From Hyphomicrobiales bacterium (GTDB lineage: Bacteria; Pseudomonadota; Alphaproteobacteria; Rhizobiales; Rhizobiaceae): a stretch of DNA of 64,000 nt. The notes under the pieces are model-generated. The model saw only the letters and a list, made by a program, of their open reading frames with translations, had not been told where the DNA came from and did no database searches. Shown here in pieces: positions 45,855 through 54,101 of the stretch; position 1 is the first letter of the stretch, and the number at the start of each line of letters is the position of its first letter. The translations under genes and the position numbers were made by a program. The DNA lies in contig UCII01000010.1 in assembly GCA_900472485.1 (NCBI GenBank), positions 1 to 64,000 of the forward strand, written 5' to 3'.

Positions 45855-46106
45855 ATGGAAGAGAACAGCGTCGAGAACGTGGCCGCGGCGGAACTGCGTC
45901 AATTCATCGAGCGCATCGAGCGCCTCGAAGAAGAAAAGGCCGCGATTGGAAGCGACATCAAGGACGTCATGGGTGAGGCCAAGGGCCGCGGCTACGACAC
46001 CAAGGCGATCCGCACCATCATCCGCCTTCGCAAGAAGGACGCGAACGAACGCCTGGAAGAAGAATCCATCCTGCAGACCTACATGGCCGCACTCGGGATG
46101 GAATAA
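45855..46106 (+). CDS. gapR: GapR-like nucleoid-associated protein (DUF2312)
   Basis: This 83-residue protein matches GapR/DUF2312: [52 protein letters not shown]. GapR forms tetramers that clamp overtwisted DNA ahead of replication and transcription forks in Caulobacter. The lysine- and arginine-rich middle ([19 protein letters not shown]) is the DNA-contact region. TAGGAGAAG precedes the ATG. A good terminator follows, so it may be transcribed alone. Confidence 0.9.
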   Translation: MEENSVENVAAAELRQFIERIERLEEEKAAIGSDIKDVMGEAKGRGYDTKAIRTIIRLRKKDANERLEEESILQTYMAALGME

Positions 46107-46137
46107 TCGAGGCGTTATCAGCCTTGAGAGATGATCG

Positions 46138-46166
46138 GGAGCCGGCTTGCCGGCTCCATTCTTTTT
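46138..46166 (+). terminator. Terminator after gapR
   Basis: GGAGCCGG and CCGGCTCC form an 8-bp stem around CTTG, followed by ATTCTTTTT. Confidence 0.88.
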
Positions 46167-46171
46167 GCGTG

Positions 46172-47212
46172 TTACTCAGCGAAAAGACGACCGATCAATT
46201 CGGCAGCACTGCCTTGCCAAAGCTCACCCTTGCCGGTTCCTGACCATAGGGACAGGAAATCCGGTGATCCCGTCGCCGTCGAAGCACCACGGATGTCCCG
46301 CGTGAACTTGTTTTGCGCCGGAAAGGGAAGAATGGCGTCAGGCTTCCCATCCATCTCATCCATGAAGCGGTTCTCGATCCCTCGCGCAAAGCGGCCCGAA
46401 AAGGCGCGTGTCGTCCGCGTCCTGCGCTCAGGCGTTTCGAGCAGCTTCTTGCGGTAGGGTGGCGATGTCCCGGCTTCCGCGCACGCAAGGAAGGCCGTGC
46501 CCATCTGGACGGCCTGCGCGCCCGCCTGCAGCGCCGCGCGGATATCGCTTGGGGTCATGATGCCGCCGGCTGCGATCAGCGGCAAACGAATGGTGCCCAC
46601 GCATTGCGCCAGGAGATCGCGCATGCTGATTTCCGGATCCGCTGCCTTGGCATCGAAAATGCCGCGATGGCCCCCCGCTTCGAAGCCCTGCAGCACGATC
46701 GCATCCGCGCCGCTCTCTTCCAGCCTCCTCGCCTCGTCGAGCGTCGTCGCCGTGCCGATCAGCGGGATACCTGCCTTTTTCGCCTCGCGTACGTGATCGG
46801 TCGGCAACAGGCCGAAGACGAAGCTGAAGCAGGCCGGCTTGATGCGCAAGACAGCTTCAAATTGCGCATCGAAATCCTCTTCATAGGGAGGAGAAAGCTG
46901 CGGCGACGGCAGTTCCAACTCCTGGCGATATCCTGCGGTCGCAGCCAAGGCGCGCTCAACCCAATCGATGCCTACCTCCGGAATAGAATGCGGGATGAAG
47001 AGATTGATCGAAAAAGGCTTGTCTGTTCGCTGGCGCACCTCAGCTGCAAAGGCTTCGATGGCCGCGGCATTTAAATAGGCGCCGCCGATGGCGCCGAGCG
47101 CGTCGGCAGCGGAAGCCGCAGCCACGAGATCCACCGACGAAGGACCGCCGGCCATCGGGGCGACGATCAATGGATGCTTCAAGCCAAGCTGTTGAAAAAG
47201 ATTGCTGTCCAT
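46172..47212 (-). CDS. Nitronate monooxygenase family flavoprotein
   Basis: This 346-residue TIM-barrel protein resembles 2-nitropropane dioxygenase/NMO: HPLIVAPMAGGPSSVDLVAAASAADALGAIGGAYL, KPFSINLFIP, the FMN-binding VLQGFEAGGHRG and LIAAGGIMTPSDIRAALQAGAQAVQMGTAFLACAEAG. It oxidises alkyl nitronates with FMN and oxygen, although the natural substrate in bacteria is often unknown. The ATG at 47212 was chosen over an upstream extension. It is downstream of a dehydrogenase on the same strand. Confidence 0.9.
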   Translation of the reverse strand: MDSNLFQQLGLKHPLIVAPMAGGPSSVDLVAAASAADALGAIGGAYLNAAAIEAFAAEVRQRTDKPFSINLFIPHSIPEVGIDWVERALAATAGYRQELELPSPQLSPPYEEDFDAQFEAVLRIKPACFSFVFGLLPTDHVREAKKAGIPLIGTATTLDEARRLEESGADAIVLQGFEAGGHRGIFDAKAADPEISMRDLLAQCVGTIRLPLIAAGGIMTPSDIRAALQAGAQAVQMGTAFLACAEAGTSPPYRKKLLETPERRTRTTRAFSGRFARGIENRFMDEMDGKPDAILPFPAQNKFTRDIRGASTATGSPDFLSLWSGTGKGELWQGSAAELIGRLFAE

Positions 47213-47277
47213 AGGACCGTCCTTCCGGAAACACCTGCCCAAATCTCAACCCAACATAGGTGTTGCGCGATGAGTCG

Positions 47278-48204
47278 CTAGGAGCGACCAAGCGCCGCGG
47301 TGCGGGCCTCGATCGCCTTGATCACCGACACCATGTCGAGCCGGCCATTGCCGAGCTCGACGCTCTCGCCATAAAGAGTGCGGCAGAGATCGAGGACAGG
47401 TGATGCCATGTTCGCGGCGCGGGCCGCCTCGGCGATCAGTTTCGTGCTGTTGAACGCATCGGCCGTCGCCGCCTGCACCGAAAAATCCTGTGCGATAAGC
47501 TTCGGAATTTTCACCCGCGTCAGATCGCTGGCCATCGGGCCGGAATCGATCGCGGCCTGGAGGGTCTTGAGATCGAGCCCGTTGTTCTCGGCAAAATGCG
47601 CGGCCTCGGCGAGCCCCGCCAGCATCGTGCAGAGATAGAGATTGACGGTCAGCTTCATCAGCAGCGCATTGCCGATCGGACCGCACAGGATCGTCTCGCG
47701 GCACATCGGCGCAAGCAGCGGCCGCACCTCGGCTACCGTCTCCGCATCGCCGCCGAGCAGCGCGACCAGCTGCGCTGTCTCGGCAGGCTTCCGCGAGCCC
47801 GAAACCGGGGCTTCGACATAGCGCCCGCCGGCTGCGAGAATATCGGCGGCTAGCCCGCGCGAATAGTCGGGCGGATTGGAGCCCATCGACACGACAACAT
47901 GACCGGAGACCAGCCTGGCAAAGTCCGGTGTCCCGCGCCGCAGTACCTCGTCCAGCACCATTTCATTAACAAGCATGAGGATGACGATGCGGGCGCGCTC
48001 GAACAGATCCTCGACACTTGCAGCAACAGTCGCACCGGCCTCGCGCAATGGTTCCACAGCGGCGAGCGAACGATTCCAAACCACGAGCTTCGTGCCGGCC
48101 CTTGCAAGATTGAGGGCCATCGGCTGGCCCATGACGCCGAGACCGACAAAGCCGACCTCCTCGCCCGGCACGGCGCCGGGACGTTCGCTGACGCTGGTCA
48201 TCAT
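47278..48204 (-). CDS. NAD(P)-dependent beta-hydroxyacid dehydrogenase
   Basis: This 308-residue protein is a second 3-hydroxyisobutyrate dehydrogenase-like enzyme. It has the Rossmann motif VGFVGLGVMGQPMALNLARAG, the substrate loop APVSGSRKPAE and the catalytic Lys in ALLMKLTVNLYL. It shares the fold of the gene at 41416 but is clearly divergent in sequence. The start could be the second Met. It lies about 100 bases from ilvE on the same strand; a role in branched-chain catabolism is an inference from that position. Confidence 0.88.
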   Translation of the reverse strand: MMTSVSERPGAVPGEEVGFVGLGVMGQPMALNLARAGTKLVVWNRSLAAVEPLREAGATVAASVEDLFERARIVILMLVNEMVLDEVLRRGTPDFARLVSGHVVVSMGSNPPDYSRGLAADILAAGGRYVEAPVSGSRKPAETAQLVALLGGDAETVAEVRPLLAPMCRETILCGPIGNALLMKLTVNLYLCTMLAGLAEAAHFAENNGLDLKTLQAAIDSGPMASDLTRVKIPKLIAQDFSVQAATADAFNSTKLIAEAARAANMASPVLDLCRTLYGESVELGNGRLDMVSVIKAIEARTAALGRS

Positions 48205-48302
48205 AACAACTCCGACGGTTCGGGTGACTATGCTATCTCTTGTGTCAGAGCCGGCGGAAGAGCCCGCATGCCTTTCCCGCCGGGTATCGGTTCATGGTCC
48301 GC

Positions 48303-49400
48303 TTAGAACAGGCGGTCCAGCCACTCGTTCTTATCAGGCGCGCGGCCGAACTGAATATCGGTCAGCGCCGCCTTCAGGCGCTGCGTCGTAGCACCGGCAT
48401 TGCCGTCGCCGATGGTGAACGTATGCTTACGACCCTTCAGCCTGCCGATCGGCGTCACGACGGCTGCCGTGCCGCAAGCAAAGGCTTCGCTCAGGCGGCC
48501 GCTCTCGGCATCGGCTTGCCACTGCTCGATCGAATAGGGCTCCTCGCGCACGGTCAGGCCCATGTCGCGTGCCAGCTTGATGAGGGAGTCGCGGGTGATG
48601 CCCGGCAGGATCGTGCCGGTCAGCGGCGGCGTCTGGAGCGAACCGTCCTTGAACACGAAGAAAATGTTCATGCCGCCAAGCTCCTCGATCCAGCGTTTTT
48701 CGACGGCATCGAGGAAGACAACCTGATCGCAACCTTCACGCTGGCCTTCGGCAAGCGCGGAAAGGCTTGCGGCATAATTGCCGCCGCACTTGGCTGCACC
48801 GGTGCCACCTGGAGCGGCACGCGTATAATTCTCGGAAAGCCAAAGCGTGACGGCCGATCCGCCGCCCTTGAAAAAAGAGGCAACCGGGGATGCAATGACA
48901 CAATAGATGTATTCTGCCGATGGCTTTGTGCCGAGCGCGACTTCCGTGCCGATCATGAACGGCCGCAGATAGAGCGATGACCCCTCGGCCGTCGGAATCC
49001 ACGCGCGATCGATCTTGACGAGCTCGCGAACGGATTCGACGAAAAGATCCTCGGGCAGGGTCGGCATCGCCAGCCGCTCGGCCGAATTGTGGAAACGGCG
49101 CGCATTGGCGCTCGGGCGGAAAAGGGCAGCCCCGCCGTCGGGCAGATGATAGGCCTTCATGCCCTCGAAGATTTCCTGGGCATAGTGAAGCACTACGGTC
49201 GCCGGATCGAGAGCAAGCGCCTTGCGCGGCTCGATCTTGGCACCGTGCCAACCGCGATCCTGCGAATAGCGGATCGTCGCCATGTGGTCGGTGAAGATGC
49301 GGCCGAAGCCCGGGTTCTGCAGCAGCGCTTCCCGCTCGCTGGCCGTCGCGGGATTGGGGTTTTTCTGGATGTCGAAGGTTAATGTTTCGCCGTTGCTCAT
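48303..49400 (-). CDS. ilvE: Branched-chain amino acid aminotransferase
   Basis: This 365-residue PLP enzyme of fold type IV transfers amino groups between glutamate and branched-chain keto acids. Recognisable parts include HYAQEIFEGMKAY, SSLYLRPFMIGTEVALG, the PLP-lysine segment GAAKCGGNYAAS and the EELGGMNIFFVF loop. The length and sequence style are those of the eukaryotic-like BCAT group common in rhizobia. The ATG at 49400 has GGAGGAG upstream; the open frame extends to 49508 without family sequence. A 10-bp stem hairpin lies upstream at 49516. Confidence 0.93.
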   Translation of the reverse strand: MSNGETLTFDIQKNPNPATASEREALLQNPGFGRIFTDHMATIRYSQDRGWHGAKIEPRKALALDPATVVLHYAQEIFEGMKAYHLPDGGAALFRPSANARRFHNSAERLAMPTLPEDLFVESVRELVKIDRAWIPTAEGSSLYLRPFMIGTEVALGTKPSAEYIYCVIASPVASFFKGGGSAVTLWLSENYTRAAPGGTGAAKCGGNYAASLSALAEGQREGCDQVVFLDAVEKRWIEELGGMNIFFVFKDGSLQTPPLTGTILPGITRDSLIKLARDMGLTVREEPYSIEQWQADAESGRLSEAFACGTAAVVTPIGRLKGRKHTFTIGDGNAGATTQRLKAALTDIQFGRAPDKNEWLDRLF

Positions 49401-49515
49401 GGCTCCTCCAATGCTTCTTGTGTCGCGGCTTTCGCCGCCCATCTCCCGAAGGATGGTGTAAATCAAATCGGGTGGTATTTGATTGCGTTTACGCCTGTTC
49501 TCACGCAAGTTTAAG

Positions 49516-49548
49516 AGCGATTTGCATAAAATTATGAGGCGAATCGCT
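49516..49548. promoter_or_regulatory. Long dyad upstream of ilvE
   Basis: AGCGATTTGC and GCGAATCGCT form ten pairs (one G-T) around an AT-rich 13-base centre. It is about 115 bases before the ilvE start and 44 bases after the amine-oxidase gene ends. No T-tract follows in the ilvE direction, so it may be an operator or a weak terminator. Confidence 0.4.
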
Positions 49549-49591
49549 ATTTCTCGTTTGCAAGCCGACTATCGGTCTCATTGGGCTTCCA

Positions 49592-50854
49592 TCAGAGCGA
49601 TTTCGCAACGGCTTCGGCGGCGGCAGCGCCGGTTTCATAAGCGCCGTGCGCGGTAGAATAACGCGTCTTCGAGCAGGCTTCTCCGACGAAGAACAAACGC
49701 TCGTTGTGAGGAGCGGCAAGGACGCCGCGGAGATCGGACGCACCGGGCGTCGCATAGGAATAAGAACCACCGAAGAAAGGCTCTCCCGCCCAGGCTGACG
49801 CCGCCAACGGCGACAACTTCCTACCGACATCGGCGCCGAAGGTGCGCTTCAACTGCTCGACCGAAAAATCAAACATGGCATCTACGCCCTCTCGCTCCAG
49901 ATCGAGCGCAAGATCGGCGGCGAAATAGGCTTCGATGACCGGCATGCCGAATGGCTTCAGCTGATAGGCTCCCGTCCGGCGGCTATGCTGCGATCCCATC
50001 ACATGCGCATCCTCCGGGAACATCCGAGGTTCGGCTGTGCGAAGAAAGAGCTTGTTTGCCAAGCCGAGCGGCAGGCGGGATGCCGCTTCGATCTTCTCCG
50101 GAAGAGGTGGCCAGAAGGCGATGCGTTCGGCCGCAAGCACATTGGTGGAAACGGTGACGATGACGGCCTTTGCCCGCAGCTCACCCTTGGCGGTCGAAAG
50201 CACGATATGCTCAGCGCCGCTGTGATCGATGCGGCTGACCTCGGCGCCGACAACGGTTCGCACCGGCAAGCCGTAGGTCGCAACCAAAGTGCCGTAGCCC
50301 TGCCGCACGCGCCAGTCAGGACCGGGGCCGGGATCGTAGCGGCCAAGATCGATCACCGAGGACTTGTCGAGCTCTCCCCCGGTCATGAAGGCGCCGACGG
50401 CGTAAATCCTCTCATTCCACGGATCATCAGGCGACAACATGGCCGAGAGATCGGCATCTGTATCTCCCTCATACCCATAGACCCGCCCGAAGAAGTCGTT
50501 GACGGCGGCAGCTGCAGCCTTCGCATCGGGATCGTTCTGTTCCAACCGATGGCCGCCGTCGCTCCAGGGCGCGGGCGTGCGATCGACGGTCAGGCCCACT
50601 TCCTCGGCAATATCAGTCCAGGCGTTGGTGCGCGCGCCATGCAGCCAGCCGCAGCCGAGATCGAGCGCGGCGGCATCGGCCCCGAACGGATGGATCGATC
50701 GGGCGCGGCCGCCGACGCGATCGGAGGCTTCGAGCAGGAGGATCGAGAGATCCGGCCGAAGCAATTGCAGTTGCCGGGCTGCAGCCACACCGGCTGCGCC
50801 GGCACCGATCACAGCAACGTCGACCTCGCCGCCTCTCCAGGATTCGATGGGCAT
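49592..50854 (-). CDS. FAD-dependent amine oxidase family protein
   Basis: This 420-residue flavoprotein has the N-terminal dinucleotide fold VAVIGAGAAGVAAARQLQLL with LLEASDRVGGRARS. The amine-oxidase C-terminal FAD motif is LFFVGEACSKTRYSTAHGAYETGAAAAEAV. It fits the monoamine-oxidase-like superfamily that oxidises amines or polyamines, but the substrate is unknown. GAGGAACGGGA lies before the ATG at 50854, which I chose over the upstream Met. Homospermidine synthase lies about 12 kb away, and no direct link is seen. Confidence 0.9.
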   Translation of the reverse strand: MPIESWRGGEVDVAVIGAGAAGVAAARQLQLLRPDLSILLLEASDRVGGRARSIHPFGADAAALDLGCGWLHGARTNAWTDIAEEVGLTVDRTPAPWSDGGHRLEQNDPDAKAAAAAVNDFFGRVYGYEGDTDADLSAMLSPDDPWNERIYAVGAFMTGGELDKSSVIDLGRYDPGPGPDWRVRQGYGTLVATYGLPVRTVVGAEVSRIDHSGAEHIVLSTAKGELRAKAVIVTVSTNVLAAERIAFWPPLPEKIEAASRLPLGLANKLFLRTAEPRMFPEDAHVMGSQHSRRTGAYQLKPFGMPVIEAYFAADLALDLEREGVDAMFDFSVEQLKRTFGADVGRKLSPLAASAWAGEPFFGGSYSYATPGASDLRGVLAAPHNERLFFVGEACSKTRYSTAHGAYETGAAAAEAVAKSL

Positions 50855-51201
50855 TCCCGTTCCTCTTCGCACATGCGCTGGAGAATAATCCAGCCGCGCG
50901 ACTTGGTGATATGAGGCTTGCCAATCCGCCGGCGCGAGCCCTGTCGATCATCTGTAGCCGACCTCGGCGCGGCCTGTAAACGGTCACAATGATGGGCATA
51001 CCAAATTGCCGCATTGAGCGGAAATGACGAATGTCGTACGTGCTTCATCGAGGCAGATAATAAGGAAGATCGTGCGGAAGCCGACCTTCGCAACAACCCT
51101 TTCGACCGCGACGCATAGTATTGGAGGCGCTTGTGCCAACACAGCTCAATAAGACGGCGGCCGGACGTCGGACTTCTTTCAAGTCGCGTCAGGCAACACC
51201 G
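50855..51201. other. Intergenic region between amine oxidase and small membrane gene
   Basis: No gene or repeat I can support. The open frames here on the minus strand have no recognisable family content. The promoters of the two divergent neighbours must lie here, but I see no box worth naming. Confidence 0.3.
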
Positions 51202-51396
51202 ATGTTCACGAAGGAGTGGTCCATCCCCGCGATCCTCACAGTCTTCCTGCTCGGCGTCTGCGGACTGATCGCCTATTTCACCTGGAGCCTCATGCCGCCG
51301 ACGGCGACAGCACGGAACCATGTCGGTGGAGCTGCCATACTCAGCGATAGCAGTGCTCATCCGACGGCCAATTCCGCGCCCCAAAAACAGAAGTAG
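51202..51396 (+). CDS. Small single-helix membrane protein, unknown
   Basis: The product from this ATG is 64 residues: a short basic start, one hydrophobic helix (about 10-30, IPAILTVFLLGVCGLIAYFTW) and a polar Ser/Ala/Pro-rich tail. The open frame continues upstream to a TTG at 51121, and a GTG at 51133 is another option, so the start is uncertain and the ribosome-binding site is weak. I do not recognise a family. It is isolated between divergent and convergent neighbours. Confidence 0.5.
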   Translation: MFTKEWSIPAILTVFLLGVCGLIAYFTWSLMPPTATARNHVGGAAILSDSSAHPTANSAPQKQK

Positions 51397-51520
51397 CAGA
51401 CGCAGCGGCCGATGACGCAGAAATGAAGACTAAGATGCGCTGGCCCCATACTTTCCACCGCCAGCCATAAGAACGACGGCAGTTACAGCTTTATGGTAGC
51501 ACCCTGATTAGAGGGACTCG

Positions 51521-52222
51521 TTATCCGACGACGCACTTCTTGACGAAATGCAGCCAGCTGTCGTTGCGCCGGATGGTCGCGCGCGGCAGGCCGAACGGAT
51601 CGCCGCCTGGCCGCGCCCGACCGCGGCGTGTCGTGGTTGCGGCGCTGTAACCGGCTTCATAGGCAAGCACGCGATCGAGCGGCGTTTCGTCGCCATAGGG
51701 AAAGCAGAAGGACGAAACGCCCTCGTCGAGCAAATCTTCGAGCAGCTCGCGCGAATGCGTGATCTGACGGCGCGCCTCTTCCATGGGCAATTGCGGCAGG
51801 CGAACGTGATCGAGCGTATGCGATCCCACCTCATGCCCCAGACTGTGCCAATGCTTCAGCTGTTCGACCGACATGCAAGGCGCCTGCGCCACGCCAAGGG
51901 GGACATCCCAGACATTGCTGCCGCCGATCTGGTTCGCCACAACGAAATTCGTGGCAGTGAAGCCGAACTCCTGCAGCACAGGCAAGGCGTTCTCATGGAC
52001 ATTCGCGTAGCTGTCATCGAAGGTGATGGCAGCGACTTTGCCGGTCTTTTCGCCTCGGATGTAAGGCATTGCCTCGCGCAGCGATACGCCCTGAATTCCA
52101 AGCTTTTTCAGCCATTCCATCTGACGACGGAAGGCTTCGGGATGGACGACCATGCTTCTGAACGGCGCCTTGCGCGACGGCGGCACCGCAATCTGGTGAT
52201 ATGCGAGGATTGGAACAGCCAC
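51521..52222 (-). CDS. Polysaccharide deacetylase (NodB homology domain)
   Basis: This 233-residue protein has the carbohydrate esterase 4 motifs: AITFDDSYANVHENALPVL carries the catalytic Asp pair, and SLGHEVGSHTLDHVRL carries the metal-binding HxxxH. It removes acetyl groups from polysaccharides or peptidoglycan. No signal peptide is obvious, so it may act on a cytoplasmic glycan precursor. A GT25 gene ends 11 bases upstream on the same strand, which points to a shared surface-glycan role. Confidence 0.9.
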   Translation of the reverse strand: MAVPILAYHQIAVPPSRKAPFRSMVVHPEAFRRQMEWLKKLGIQGVSLREAMPYIRGEKTGKVAAITFDDSYANVHENALPVLQEFGFTATNFVVANQIGGSNVWDVPLGVAQAPCMSVEQLKHWHSLGHEVGSHTLDHVRLPQLPMEEARRQITHSRELLEDLLDEGVSSFCFPYGDETPLDRVLAYEAGYSAATTTRRGRARPGGDPFGLPRATIRRNDSWLHFVKKCVVG

Positions 52223-52233
52223 GATGGATCGTC

Positions 52234-53076
52234 TCAGATGATGCGGCGCGAGCGCAGCGCGATCTTGGCACGATAGAGCGGCCGCAATACCTCTCTGGAG
52301 AGCCGCTCTGCCAACGACTTGTGACTCTTAATCGTACTGCCGCCGAGCTGAGGGGAAATTTCACGCACGCCGCCAGGCAGGACCGAGAGCGGTGACACGT
52401 GCGTAAACCAGCTCATCTGCACGGTGGTATCGACGGGCCGATCGAAAACGGAGGTCGCCTCCAGCAGGCGGATGGCGGCATCGCGGCTGACGAGCTGGGC
52501 CACCATGCCGAGACCGATCCTTGTCGGCTGAATGACCTCGGTCTCCCCTTGGGAAAGAACACATCTGCCATGTTCCTTGCCCATGCGAAACGGGAAGCGA
52601 ATGAAAGAACCTGGCTTCAGGCAGGCTTTGGCGGCAGCAAAAGCAGCATGGAACGCATCGTCGATCTCGACATCATCCTCGAAGATGAGACCTGCGTCGA
52701 TATTCTGCTCGACAATGGCAGCCCAGGCCTTGCGATGCGAGAGAAAGCAGGCGATCTCGCCCGTGCTCATGGCGAACGGATAATATGGCTTCTGCAGCCG
52801 AGGACGATAGACGCTGTCGATCTCGATGGCACTCAGAGTGCGCCCATCGACTGCCTCGATGACCTCGCTTTGCACCGGAAGCTTTGCAGCAAGCCTTTCG
52901 ACCTGCGGCATGCGATCACGGGCGCGATCCAGATGGATGATGAAACCACGAATGACGGGTTGGCCGGGCGTATCCAGAACAGTACCAACCGAATTGGACG
53001 CAGGAGCGAACTCGAATCCCGTATGAGATCTTTCGAGCGGCATCGCCGAAGACGGGTTGAATTCGTGGGCTTGCAT
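52234..53076 (-). CDS. Glycosyltransferase family 25
   Basis: This 280-residue protein matches LPS-type GT25: VIRGFIIHLDRARDRMPQVERLAAKL, GEIACFLSHRKAWAAIVE and GLIFEDDVEI with the DxD-like acidic triad. The family adds galactose or related sugars to lipooligosaccharide cores. The ATG at 53076 was chosen because the upstream codons are unlike the family. It is adjacent to the deacetylase and 124 bases downstream of a GT29-like gene, all on one strand, suggesting a small surface-polysaccharide unit. Confidence 0.88.
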   Translation of the reverse strand: MQAHEFNPSSAMPLERSHTGFEFAPASNSVGTVLDTPGQPVIRGFIIHLDRARDRMPQVERLAAKLPVQSEVIEAVDGRTLSAIEIDSVYRPRLQKPYYPFAMSTGEIACFLSHRKAWAAIVEQNIDAGLIFEDDVEIDDAFHAAFAAAKACLKPGSFIRFPFRMGKEHGRCVLSQGETEVIQPTRIGLGMVAQLVSRDAAIRLLEATSVFDRPVDTTVQMSWFTHVSPLSVLPGGVREISPQLGGSTIKSHKSLAERLSREVLRPLYRAKIALRSRRII

Positions 53077-53199
53077 GAATGGATACCTCGAGATCATATT
53101 TCGCGAGGCTCTAGCAACCCTGAATGAAAGCGAGCTTAGGCAAACCTGAGGCGAAACTGAAAACGGTTGTTTTCAACGGATCTGAACAACTGAAGGAAG

Positions 53200-53817
53200 C
53201 TAAACGAGCATGCTGATGCGGCCACTCGCCATTTTGTCTTCAACCCAGCGGCGTTCATCCAGCCAGGCATGGCGTTTCCACCCTTCCCAGCTGAAACCGC
53301 ACAGCTTCACGTCCCACTCGTCGGCGGGCAATCGCGACAGCGTATATCGGATGCCGAAGAAGCCGGTACTCGGAAAGAGCTGGTGCATCCGGCATTGGCT
53401 CACACCGAGTTCCTCGCAGCCCTCGATGTAGAACTGTGGCGGCACGATGCGGATTTCCTTGCCGGCACCGCCGACCAGTTCGATCGTTCGCATCGTCCAA
53501 TCGCTTCTCCTGCCTTTGAGGCGCGAAAGAAGATTGGGCTTGGGGTGATACTTGCGGATGATATCGGGATGATAGGCCAGCACGACCTCCTTGGCTGCCG
53601 TGAACGTCGCGCTGGTCAGGAAGGTCGGGTCCGTCAGTCGGCGCTGCATGGGCTTGCTGGAAGCTGCAAGCATGAGAATATCGGTGCGTGAACCGCTCAG
53701 GCCGATCGAGGCCTTCGGCTCGTTGAAACGCATGGCAAATTCGGCATTGTCCACGATCTCCGAGAGGTCGCGCTGCAGCTTGCCATTGCCAATGATGATT
53801 GCCGTCTTGCGGGTCAA
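53200..53817 (-). CDS. GT29-like (sialyltransferase-fold) glycosyltransferase
   Basis: This 205-residue protein has features reminiscent of family GT29: the N-terminal IIGNGKLQRD and MRFNE segment as in sialylmotif L, FPSTGFFGI as in the PSTG of sialylmotif S, and a closing SWEGWKRHAW...E that resembles the VS motif. Such bacterial proteins are sparsely described. No CMP-sialic acid synthesis genes are in the window, so the donor is open. It shares strand and neighbourhood with GT25 and a deacetylase. Confidence in the glycosyltransferase assignment is moderate. Confidence 0.65.
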   Translation of the reverse strand: MTRKTAIIIGNGKLQRDLSEIVDNAEFAMRFNEPKASIGLSGSRTDILMLAASSKPMQRRLTDPTFLTSATFTAAKEVVLAYHPDIIRKYHPKPNLLSRLKGRRSDWTMRTIELVGGAGKEIRIVPPQFYIEGCEELGVSQCRMHQLFPSTGFFGIRYTLSRLPADEWDVKLCGFSWEGWKRHAWLDERRWVEDKMASGRISMLV

Positions 53818-54049
53818 ATATGAACATCCATCAGGTCTGAAATCGCCGACCTAATGGAGCCAAATGAAGCCAAACTGAATGCCGGATCAGGGAGGGACGC
53901 ATAAATCCTGACACGAACCTGAAAGCTGCCGCAATGTCACTTGCAAGCAACAGGAGTGCCTGAAAACCGCGCTTCAGCTCAGATTTGCATGCAGCCCGTG
54001 GGCCGCGCAAACCCGAGTGAAATCGCAAATGGACAACATGCTGCCGAAT

Positions 54050-54076
54050 CAAAAAGGAGCCCAAACGGGCTCCCTG
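54050..54076 (-). terminator. Terminator after DUF882 gene
   Basis: On this strand GGAGCCC and GGGCTCC form a 7-bp stem around GTTT, followed by TTTTT. It is 26 bases past the stop of the 54102-56054 gene. The rest of the gap from 53818 holds nothing I can name. Confidence 0.85.
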
Positions 54077-54101
54077 AAATCATGCTGAAGTGATGCCTAG
54101 C

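Noticed and set aside
53158..53175. TGAAAAC/GTTTTCA hairpin after the GT29-like gene as a terminator
   Set aside because: The stem is perfect, but it is AT-rich and lacks a T-tract in the gene's direction, so I did not list it as a terminator.
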